From: an uncultured Paraprevotella sp.
Lineage (GTDB): Bacteria > Bacteroidota > Bacteroidia > Bacteroidales > Bacteroidaceae
Assembly (NCBI GenBank): GCA_944321525.1
Contig: CALULQ010000016.1
Coordinates: 17,123 to 81,122 of the forward strand
Direction: 5' to 3'
DNA: 64,000 nucleotides
The notes below the pieces were generated by a model. It saw only the letters and a program-made list of their open reading frames with translations. It was not told where the DNA came from and did not search any database. Below, one piece after another: positions 7,094 to 14,296 of the stretch. The translations under genes and the position numbers were made by a program. Within the stretch, counting starts at the first letter, position 1; each line of letters begins with the position of its first letter.

Positions 7094-9916
7094 ATGAAAG
7101 TCAAACTTTTATGGGCACTATTCCTTTTTTCCTGCCTCAACTGCCTCGCGCAGCCTGTCGACTGGAACAAGAAATTGCCCGCAGACCCCCATGTCGTCAT
7201 GGGAAAGCTCCCCAACGGGATTACGTATTACTTACGCCACAACGAAGAGCCCAAAGACCGCGCCAGCTTCTTCATCATCCGCAATGCCGGCGCCTTGCTT
7301 GAAGAAGACGACCAGGACGGACTGGCACACTTCCTGGAACACATGGCCTTCAACGGCAGCAAGAACTTCCCGGGCAACAGCATCATCCCCACGCTCGAAC
7401 GCCACGGCATCGCGTTCGGTGCCAACCTGAATGCCTATACCAGCCTGAACGAAACGGTATACAACATCAGCGACGTGCCCACAACGAACGAGAGCCTGAT
7501 AGACACCTGCCTGCTCATCCTGCACGACTGGTCGTACTACCTGACGCTCGACCCCAAGGACATTGACGAGGAGCGTGGCGTCATCACGGAAGAATGGCGC
7601 AGCAGGAACAACAGTTCGACGCGCATATACAAGCAACAGATGCCCGTGCTCTACAAAGGGTCGCAATATGCCGTGCGCGACATCATCGGCAACATGGACG
7701 TCATACGCACGTTCAAGCCCGAAACGCTGCGCGACTTCTATCATAAATGGTACCGGACCGACTTGGAGGCCATCTCCATCGTGGGCGACTTCGACGTGCA
7801 GAAGATGGAAGAGAAAATCAAGAAAATGTTCTCCTCCATCCCCACCGTGGAGAACCCCGCCCCGCGCCCGTTCTTCGACATTCCTTCGCACGAAGAGACC
7901 TACTTCTGCCTGGCCACCGACCAGGAGGCCACTTCGTCCAATGTGCAGCTCCTGCGCGTCTTCCGCGGAAAGGAATACGACGGGAAGGGCTATGCCACCT
8001 ACGGGGACATCAAGAAAAGCCTGATGATGAGTTTCTACAACAGCATGATGAGAGAACGCATCGGGGAGATTGTCCAGCGCGGACAGGCTCCTTATGTGGG
8101 AGCATCCGTCGGGATGTATGGACTGGTGAGAGGATACTACGTCTATTCCATTAGCGCCACGGCGAAGCCCAACGAAGAAAAAGAAGCCCTCACCGGCGCC
8201 ATGGCAGAGCATGAGCGGGTGTTCCAGCACGGATTCACGGAAGACGAGCTCAACCGCGCAAAGACCAACCTGCTCACGGCCTTGGAGTCCATGGCCAAGG
8301 ACAAGGACAAAACACACAACGACTCCTACGCCCAGGAAATGCAGGCCCACTTCCTGGAAAACGAAGCCATCATCTATATTGACGACTATCTCGCGGCCGT
8401 CAAGGAAATCCTGCCCACCATCACGGCCCAGGAAGTGTCGGAACAAGTGAAAAAATGGTGGAAAGCCGACAACCGCGTCATCATCGTCAGCGGGCCGAGC
8501 GAAGGCGTGACCCACCTGAACGAAGAAGAAGCCAAAGCCATCGTCAGCGAAATGGAAGGCAAGGCGATTGAGGCATACGAGGACAACAGCGTGAAAGGCA
8601 GCCTGATGGAACAAGCGCCCGCCGGGACGTCGGTCACCAAGGTCAAGAAACTGCCACAGTTCCAAGCCGAAGAATGGACGCTGGGCAACGGCGCAAAGGT
8701 GATTTACCGCAAGGCCGACTACGAAAAAGACAACGTCATCCTGAAAGCCTACAGCCCCGGCGGCTCTTCGCTGTATGCCGACACCGAAATCCTCCCCGCC
8801 GCCGCCAATGCCGGGCAACTGGCCTCCAGCTACGGCCTGGGAGCGTTCGACGACATCGCCCTGGGCAAGCTGCTCACCGGAAAACAGGCCGCGTGCGACG
8901 TGTCCATCGACAACTTGTATGAGAACGTCGACGGCAGTTCCACCCCCAAGGACTTCGAGACGATGATGCAGATGCTCTACCTGCGCTTCACGGCCCCGCG
9001 CTTCGACTCCACGGCCCACAAGGTCATCATCGAGCGCAATCATATCTACGCCAAACAAATCGAAGGCCAGCCGCAGACCATCATCCGCGACTCCCTGTCG
9101 CGCATCAGGACCAACTACAGCCCGCGCCTGCAGCTCTTCAACGACGCCTACGTGGACAAACTCACCCTGGACCGGATTGAGCAGACCTACCGCGACCGCA
9201 TCTGCGACGCAAGCGACTTCACGTTCTTCATCGTGGGCAACGTGGACAAAGACACGGCCAAGGTCATGGCAGAGAAATACATCGGCTCCATCCCCTCGCT
9301 CAACCGCCGCGAAAAATGGGTGGACCGCAAAGTGCGTGTCCCGAAAGGCAAGGTGGAAAAAGTCATCGACGTGCCGATGGAAACACCGAAGTCCAGCGTG
9401 GTCGTCATGTTCAACAAAGAAATGAAATACAACCTGAAGGACAGCTACATCGTCAGTCTGCTCGGCAATATCCTCACCACACGCTACCTGAAGACCATCC
9501 GCGAAGAAGCGGGCGGCACCTACGGCGTGGGAGCCACAGGCAGCGCCACACGCGAGCCTTACAACGCCTACGGCATGTTCATGACCTTCGACTGCGACCC
9601 GGAAAAGGCGGCGGAACTGAAGCCGCTGCTCTACAAGGAAGTGGACGCCGTGGTGAACGACGGCGTCACCCAGGAAGAACTGGACAAGGTCGTGAAAAAC
9701 AGCCTGAAAGAGGCAGAACAGAGCAAACTGCACAACAGCTATTGGATGTCCACACTAGTTTCCTACTACCAGACGGGCATCAACTTCAACGACCCGAAGA
9801 ACCTGGAAGAGATGCTTTCGTCCATCACCCCCAAGGACATCCAGAAGTTCGCCAAGAAATTCTTCAAGAATGCCGACGTGGTAGACCTCATCTTCGCAGG
9901 AAAGAAGAAGCAATAA
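7094..9916 (+). CDS. Secreted M16 family zinc metallopeptidase (pitrilysin-like)
   Basis: This is a 940-residue two-lobed M16 protein. Residues 1-19 look like a signal peptide ending near CLA-QP. The inverted zinc motif HFLEH is at residues 79-83, and the third ligand is probably the Glu in EERGVITEEW about 75 residues later. The second lobe contains the R/Y-type motif GGTYGVGATGS near residues 810-820. Full-length M16 enzymes of this type degrade unfolded peptides in the periplasm. A strong hairpin follows the stop codon. Confidence 0.93.
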   Translation: MKVKLLWALFLFSCLNCLAQPVDWNKKLPADPHVVMGKLPNGITYYLRHNEEPKDRASFFIIRNAGALLEEDDQDGLAHFLEHMAFNGSKNFPGNSIIPTLERHGIAFGANLNAYTSLNETVYNISDVPTTNESLIDTCLLILHDWSYYLTLDPKDIDEERGVITEEWRSRNNSSTRIYKQQMPVLYKGSQYAVRDIIGNMDVIRTFKPETLRDFYHKWYRTDLEAISIVGDFDVQKMEEKIKKMFSSIPTVENPAPRPFFDIPSHEETYFCLATDQEATSSNVQLLRVFRGKEYDGKGYATYGDIKKSLMMSFYNSMMRERIGEIVQRGQAPYVGASVGMYGLVRGYYVYSISATAKPNEEKEALTGAMAEHERVFQHGFTEDELNRAKTNLLTALESMAKDKDKTHNDSYAQEMQAHFLENEAIIYIDDYLAAVKEILPTITAQEVSEQVKKWWKADNRVIIVSGPSEGVTHLNEEEAKAIVSEMEGKAIEAYEDNSVKGSLMEQAPAGTSVTKVKKLPQFQAEEWTLGNGAKVIYRKADYEKDNVILKAYSPGGSSLYADTEILPAAANAGQLASSYGLGAFDDIALGKLLTGKQAACDVSIDNLYENVDGSSTPKDFETMMQMLYLRFTAPRFDSTAHKVIIERNHIYAKQIEGQPQTIIRDSLSRIRTNYSPRLQLFNDAYVDKLTLDRIEQTYRDRICDASDFTFFIVGNVDKDTAKVMAEKYIGSIPSLNRREKWVDRKVRVPKGKVEKVIDVPMETPKSSVVVMFNKEMKYNLKDSYIVSLLGNILTTRYLKTIREEAGGTYGVGATGSATREPYNAYGMFMTFDCDPEKAAELKPLLYKEVDAVVNDGVTQEELDKVVKNSLKEAEQSKLHNSYWMSTLVSYYQTGINFNDPKNLEEMLSSITPKDIQKFAKKFFKNADVVDLIFAGKKKQ

Positions 9917-9942
9917 GGCATCCACACGTCCCAAACTCTGTA

Positions 9943-9985
9943 GCAGGAGGCAAACGCGGAATGAAGTCCCGCGTTTGCCTCCTGC
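9943..9985 (+). terminator. Hairpin terminator after the M16 gene
   Basis: A perfect 17-base-pair stem (GCAGGAGGCAAACGCGG, 9943-9959, with its complement at 9969-9985) closes a 9-base loop and is followed by a short TTT. The U-run is weak, but the stem is long and sits 27 bases after the stop. Confidence 0.75.
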
Positions 9986-10197
9986 TTTCGTACGCTCCCC
10001 CATCTCTTCCCCGAGCCCCCGGCGACCCGCCTTATGCGCGAAAAGGGAATACATGTAATGATTCCAGAAGATAGAGTTTATCCACAGAGCCTTATCCGAC
10101 AACCACCCAAAAGCCTCCACGCCTGCGCCCTCCCCGTGCCCTGCGACGGGGAAAGATGGAGGAGGCGGACGCGCTCGGCCCTGCGGAAGTCGTCAGC

Positions 10198-10259
10198 GTA
10201 CTCTCCGCAGAACACTCGAGTACTTCCCGCAGAGTACTCGAGTACTTTGCGGAAAGTAC
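10198..10259. repeat. Palindromic GTACT/AGTAC tandem repeat, copy 2 (3 units)
   Basis: The units are GTACTCTCCGCAGAACAC, GTACTTCCCGCAGAGTAC and GTACTTTGCGGAAAGTAC with TCGA linkers and an exact 22-base period. The copy lies between the M16 terminator and the next regulator gene, in tandem-gene context. The flanks resemble copies 1 and 5: CAGC on the left, and on the right AATTCGGG followed by ACTCCGCAAGGC. The latter string is also found after copy 5. Confidence 0.9.
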
Positions 10260-10359
10260 AATTCGGGACTCCGCAAGGCATTCGCCCGCCCCGCTCGAAA
10301 AAACTCCAGACTCTCCCGAAAAACATCCGCCCCAAAGCGGCCGTCTGCCCACAATGCCG

Positions 10360-10367
10360 TATATTTG
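10360..10367 (+). promoter_or_regulatory. -7 element almost touching the AraC-type gene start
   Basis: TATATTTG is a full TAnnTTTG match, and only 4 bases separate it from the ATG at 10372. If both are right, the transcript is leaderless or nearly so. Confidence 0.5.
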
Positions 10368-10371
10368 CAGC

Positions 10372-11196
10372 ATGCTTCAAGACGGGTTCAAATTTTTCAA
10401 GCCTTGCCGGGAACTGCGGCCTTACGTACGATATTATTGGGCATTCAAGAGTAGCGAACGACTGAATGCCCTCACCTTCCCTATCGGTTGCCCCCAAATC
10501 ATCTTCCATCGCAAGGCCCCGCTCCGCATTCCCGAATTGGGCATATCCCAACCACGGCTCGCCGTCAGCGGACAAGTAAACTTCCCCGCACATCTATGCT
10601 CGAAGGGCGACTTGGAAATGGTCGTGGCCGTGTTCCAGCCCAACGCCATGAAGATATTTCTCCACCTGCCCGTCTTCTTGCTACACAACCAAGAGGTTTC
10701 CGGCCACGACCTTGGCAACAACGAGTTGGAAACCTTGGCAGAAAAAATCACGGACTGCGAAGACGCAAGCCAATGCGTTGCCATGACAGAACAATGGCTG
10801 TTGGCCCAAATGGCCAACGCAAAGACGCCCCAAATTGAATGCGACATCAAAAGAACGACCGCCGCCATGAGGCAACTGTTCGCCATGCCCGAAACTCCCG
10901 TCGCGGAACTGGCTTCCACGGCGTGCCTGGGCAAGAAGCAGTTTGAGCGCTTGTTCCGGAACATGGTCGGAACCAATCCGAAAGAATACGCAAGGATTGT
11001 ACGCTTTCAGAAATCGTTGAAACACCTGCAACACTACCCCGGGAATGGCATCAACCTGGCACAACTGGCCTACCGATGCGGCTATGCCGACCAATCGCAC
11101 CTCGTCCGGGAATTCAAGCAATTCAGCGGACAGACGCCTCTGTCCCTGCTGAAAACGGGCCAACCCTATTCCGACCTGTTCACCCAGCCTGTATAA
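10372..11196 (+). CDS. AraC-type regulator with DUF6597-like N-terminus
   Basis: From ATG 10372 the protein has 274 residues and begins MLQDGFKFFKPCRELRPYV, followed by RYYWAF. This is the usual N-terminal pattern (PS..L.PYVRYYW) of one-component AraC-type regulators with a DUF6597-like sensor. The C-terminal part has the two HTH units (VAELASTACLGKKQFERLF and LAQLAYRCGYADQSHLVREF). Reading the frame further upstream to 10156 would translate the palindromic repeat and has no family support. The gene downstream (CAT-like) has its own promoter. Confidence 0.85.
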   Translation: MLQDGFKFFKPCRELRPYVRYYWAFKSSERLNALTFPIGCPQIIFHRKAPLRIPELGISQPRLAVSGQVNFPAHLCSKGDLEMVVAVFQPNAMKIFLHLPVFLLHNQEVSGHDLGNNELETLAEKITDCEDASQCVAMTEQWLLAQMANAKTPQIECDIKRTTAAMRQLFAMPETPVAELASTACLGKKQFERLFRNMVGTNPKEYARIVRFQKSLKHLQHYPGNGINLAQLAYRCGYADQSHLVREFKQFSGQTPLSLLKTGQPYSDLFTQPV

Positions 11197-11230
11197 TGTC
11201 CCTTTTATTCTATCCGCAACCAGCCGGCAA

Positions 11231-11238
11231 GGCTACCT
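11231..11238 (+). promoter_or_regulatory. -7 promoter element of the CAT-like gene
   Basis: TACCTTTG plus GCAC is a consensus match placed about 35 bases before the ATG at 11273. Confidence 0.65.
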
Positions 11239-11272
11239 TTGCACGTATCGGACATAAAAAGCAAAACATAAT

Positions 11273-11893
11273 ATGATTGAAGTAGCCCCCAAAGAAACAT
11301 CGCGTGCCTACGCCTTCGAAATGTGGATGGACGCCCCCATGCCCATGGTCACCTTTTTCCGGACAATCGACGTGAGCCGGCTCGTCCGGGCGAGCAAGCG
11401 CAACGGTTTGAAGTTCAATATGCTGATGTGCTGGTGCATCGGACGGGCAGCATGCCGAATAAAAGAGTTCTACACGCTGCCCGTCGGGAAAAAGCTGATG
11501 CGGTACGACACGCTTGCAATCTGCACCATCGTGGCCAACCGCAAAGGAGAAGTGAGTTCGTGCGACATCCCCTTCTCCGAAGACCTGCGGCAATTCAACC
11601 GCGATTACCTGCGGCTGACGAGACAGGTGGCCGGAAGTTGCCAAGACCACGACCTGACCGACAGCATGGTCATTGGCACGTCCGCCCTCGCCCAATATGA
11701 AATAGACGGAGCCGTCGGCATGTATAGCGGCAGGTTCAACAACCCCTTCCTGATTTGGGGCAAACACAAGCGGCACCTTTGGAAACGGACCCTGACTGTT
11801 TCTTTCCAATTCCACCACACGCAAATGGACGGCGCGCACGCCGCCCGCTTCCTGGAAAATTTGCAAAAAGAAATCAAAGGACTGGCGCTTTAA
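11273..11893 (+). CDS. Chloramphenicol acetyltransferase-like O-acetyltransferase
   Basis: At 206 residues this matches the usual length of CAT monomers. The catalytic motif HHTQMDGAHAARFL starts at residue 181 (HHxxxDG). The fold is a trimeric acetyl-CoA-dependent acetyltransferase. Several residues seen in true chloramphenicol-resistance enzymes cannot be checked by eye, and chromosomal CAT-like proteins of Bacteroidales often have unknown acceptors, so resistance should not be assumed. The remains of a relaxase gene begin immediately after its stop. Confidence 0.8.
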   Translation: MIEVAPKETSRAYAFEMWMDAPMPMVTFFRTIDVSRLVRASKRNGLKFNMLMCWCIGRAACRIKEFYTLPVGKKLMRYDTLAICTIVANRKGEVSSCDIPFSEDLRQFNRDYLRLTRQVAGSCQDHDLTDSMVIGTSALAQYEIDGAVGMYSGRFNNPFLIWGKHKRHLWKRTLTVSFQFHHTQMDGAHAARFLENLQKEIKGLAL

Positions 11894-11900
11894 TCGGACA

Positions 11901-12877
11901 AGACCAAGAACGCAACCCACCACACGCACCCACCTCAACCGTGCGTTGGTACAGTTCACCGACTGTGTGACAGACCGTACTGAAGCAATAAGCCACCGCA
12001 TCCGCTCAGAGGCATCAAACGAAGATAACGCCCGACCAAATGAAGGCAATCCGCATCACGCTTTCTGGTACACACGAAGACATGACAAGAGTGCAGGACG
12101 AGGGCAGACTTGACGAATGGTGCGATGACAACCAGCAATCTTACTCGTGAAAAGATGGTCGCCTATCACGAGTGCTACGCCGCAGCGATGACGAAGTACG
12201 GTTTGCAGCGTGGCGTCCGTTTCTCGGAAACACGGCACACCATCCAATACTATCGTGAGCTGAAACGGCAGACGAGAGAGCTTGAAACCCACGTCCGGCA
12301 GTTGCGGTCCGAACAGCAACAAGCGGAATAGCGACACGACAAAGTGAAAAAGAAATTCAAGTCGGAGAAGCTGGAAGCCCACAAGACCGAAGTGAAAGTC
12401 GCGCTAAAGGTCGGTTCTCTTTTGGTCAGCAGCAGATTGAAAGCCGAAAGGGAGGAAGTACAGCAACCCATATTCGCCTTTGAAGGTCAGAACGAATAAT
12501 TGGTATGATATATCAAGACAATGGAGCAAGAGCATAAGGAAGAACGCACCAAGTTCAATGAGTATATGGACAAGATACAGCGTTACTTCCCCCTATGTGG
12601 AAAAGCTATTACCGTTGATTGACTTCTTCCGGAACACTTTGACTTTTCTGAAGGACTAATCCAAAAGTTGTGCAAGTTGAAGAAAATTAGACTGAAAGGT
12701 GATTTCTATTCTCCCGAATTCAACCGAAAGTTCCGTGACGAGAGTGCGGCTTTCTCATTTGAAAAAGATAAGAACAGAAAAGGACATTATCATATATGCG
12801 TGAATGACATTCCGCTTATTCAATGGTTCAGGGAGAAAGCAATGAATGGAAAAATGGATTGGGAATTGTTTCTATAA
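11901..12877 (+). pseudogene. Decayed MobV-like mobilization relaxase
   Basis: Pieces of one mobilization protein appear in order but in several frames. First comes RTHLNRALVQFTDCVTDRTE (from about 11925), then after a frameshift MKAIRITLSGTHEDMTRVQ (12040), then LTREKMVAYHECYAAAMTKY followed by GLQRGVRFSETRH (about 12140-12230). Coiled-coil and tail segments follow in further frames, ending in FYSPEFNRKFRDESAAFSFE and a WFREK tail (12668-12877). The central core with the HxDExxPHxH metal motif is missing, which indicates an internal deletion. These strings recall relaxases of Bacteroides mobilizable elements. The gene cannot make an active relaxase. Confidence 0.75.
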
Positions 12878-12973
12878 GACAGGATAAAGGATTGAAAATG
12901 TAGGATACTACCAAGAATCACTCTAAAAACAAATAAAACTATTAAAAGATAGGGTATTATCACAAAAATCCTC

Positions 12974-12981
12974 TATCTTTG
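12974..12981 (+). promoter_or_regulatory. -7 promoter element of the structured leader
   Basis: TATCTTTG matches the Bacteroidota -7 element. Transcription from here would give a leader of about 260 bases before the lipoprotein gene. Confidence 0.6.
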
Positions 12982-13044
12982 TATTTGGATGGAGATAACT
13001 CCGTCTAAGACATGTTAATAAAAAGAAGCGTTGTGCTTTTCTTG

Positions 13045-13197
13045 CGAGTGTAAAGCCTGAGAAACTGAACAATCGTATGACAAGAAGGCATAGTGGTTCT
13101 CACGCTATAGCGTGGGCTGCTATTACCATATCGTCATACATAGGTTTTCTCAGGGCCTACACTCGAAGACGTGGCATTGCAGTTCCACGCTTCGTGG
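13045..13197 (+). ncRNA. Nested inverted repeats: candidate structured leader RNA
   Basis: Outer arms 13045-13065 and 13144-13165 are almost fully complementary (CGAGTGTAAAGCCTGAGAAAC against its near-complement). Inside them GTATGAC (13075-13081) pairs with GTCATAC (13133-13139), and the centre carries the perfect palindrome CACGCTATAGCGTG (13101-13114). Just 3', CCACG (13185-13189) can pair either with CGTGG at 170-174 or with CGTGG at 193-197, which are mutually exclusive hairpins. A promoter lies upstream and a lipoprotein gene follows. I do not recognise the family. Confidence 0.5.
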
Positions 13198-13246
13198 TTT
13201 AATAGAAGTCCTTGTGGAAGCTGAAGGAAAAAATGGAGGATTGAAT

Positions 13247-13672
13247 ATGAAGAAACTTATGCTGCCCTTTTTGTTATTTCCCCTTTTTGCAATAGGCGGA
13301 TGTACGGGCTATGCGCCTAAAACGGAACCACAAAAGGCAGAAGTGCAAGAACCACTTGTACAGACATATACCGTAGAACGGTATAAACTCTTTCCAACGC
13401 AAAACATGTGGACATTTATCAAACTTGACACACAAACAGGTCAAATGTGGCAATTGCAATATAGTGTAAATGATGATAAAGGACGGTTTGAGTATGCCCT
13501 TAACCCTAATGCACTTGTTGCTAATGACAAGAAAGTTAATGGTCGCTTTGAACTTTACCCAACTCAAAACATTTACAACTTTATCCTTCTTGACAAAATA
13601 GATGGGAAAACATGGCAGGTTCAATGGTCGTTTGACGAAGAAAACCGTGCCGTTCTTCCTATCAATAAATAA
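13247..13672 (+). CDS. Small lipoprotein with two internal repeats
   Basis: From ATG 13247 (preceded by GGAGGA, an unusually good ribosome site for this phylum) the protein has 141 residues. It starts with a lipoprotein signal peptide MKKLMLPFLLFPLFAIGGC, whose cysteine would be lipidated. Two related segments follow: YKLFPTQNMWTFIKLD then WQLQYS, and FELYPTQNIYNFILLD then WQVQWS. I do not recognise the family. An in-frame ATG at 13112 would add residues encoded by the structured leader and place the signal peptide inside the protein, so it is rejected. The gene is the first of a three-gene A+T-rich set. Confidence 0.75.
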   Translation: MKKLMLPFLLFPLFAIGGCTGYAPKTEPQKAEVQEPLVQTYTVERYKLFPTQNMWTFIKLDTQTGQMWQLQYSVNDDKGRFEYALNPNALVANDKKVNGRFELYPTQNIYNFILLDKIDGKTWQVQWSFDEENRAVLPINK

Positions 13673-13708
13673 AATGCAATTTGATAATCTTTATATACGA
13701 TTTGAATT

Positions 13709-14296
13709 ATGAAAAAGGGTTTCTTTTCGCTGTTTCTCGCATTTACAATAGCTGCAACAGCATTTGCCCAAGAAGAATCAGAACATCTTACATTCAAAGG
13801 TGTACCAATTGATGGCACATTGAATGAGTATGTGGCAAAAATGAAACAAGCAGGTTTTACTCACATTGGCACACAAGATGGCACTGCAATTCTTCAAGGT
13901 GATTTTGCAGGGTTCAAAGGTTGTACGATAGGGGTTGCAACTCTAAAAGCGACCAATAAAGTTAATACTATTGGAGTGATATTTCCTGAACAAGACGATT
14001 GGGCTTCACTTGAAAACAACTATGCACACTTGAAATCTATGCTTACAGAAAAGTATGGTGAGCCATCAGATTGTGTGGAAAAATTCCAAGGTATCATTCA
14101 GCCACAAACAGACAATGACAAGCTGTATGAATTGCAAATGGATAGATGTACATGGTACACGACTTATAGTACTCCAAAAGGTGACATCCAAATATCTATG
14201 GAAAATCAGAGTACTATAAGTTGTTACGTACTTCTCCGTTATTTTGATAAGATAAATACAGATGCTGTAAGGAAACAAGCTATGAATGACCTATAA
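13709..14296 (+). CDS. Secreted protein of unknown function
   Basis: This is a 195-residue protein with a clear signal peptide ending near AFA-QE (residues 1-21). The mature part opens with HLTFKGVPIDGTLNEYVAKM, a pattern I have seen in small exported Bacteroidales proteins but cannot link to a function. It contains a few cysteines and no membrane segment. It sits 36 bases after the lipoprotein gene, and its end overlaps the start of the helicase gene by 11 bases, so the three genes are probably one transcription unit. Confidence 0.75.
   Translation: MKKGFFSLFLAFTIAATAFAQEESEHLTFKGVPIDGTLNEYVAKMKQAGFTHIGTQDGTAILQGDFAGFKGCTIGVATLKATNKVNTIGVIFPEQDDWASLENNYAHLKSMLTEKYGEPSDCVEKFQGIIQPQTDNDKLYELQMDRCTWYTTYSTPKGDIQISMENQSTISCYVLLRYFDKINTDAVRKQAMNDL

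Noticed and set aside
7232..9733. 833-codon minus-strand open frame opposite the M16 gene
   Set aside because: Antisense shadow with a composition typical of reversed codons. The plus strand has signal peptide, zinc motif and full family length.
10156..10371. Extended N-terminus of the AraC-type regulator
   Set aside because: It would translate palindromic repeat copy 2 and G+C-rich intergenic sequence. Family similarity begins at ATG 10372 and a -7 element lies just upstream of that codon.
11273..11893. Chloramphenicol resistance gene
   Set aside because: The fold and HHxxxDG motif are present, but chromosomal CAT-like acyltransferases of unknown substrate are common. Resistance cannot be claimed.
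12974..13200. Retron
   Set aside because: The inverted outer arms resemble a retron RNA, but no reverse transcriptase is encoded nearby.
13112..13246. Longer N-terminus for the lipoprotein
   Set aside because: It would put 45 residues before a typical lipoprotein signal peptide and overlaps the folded leader.
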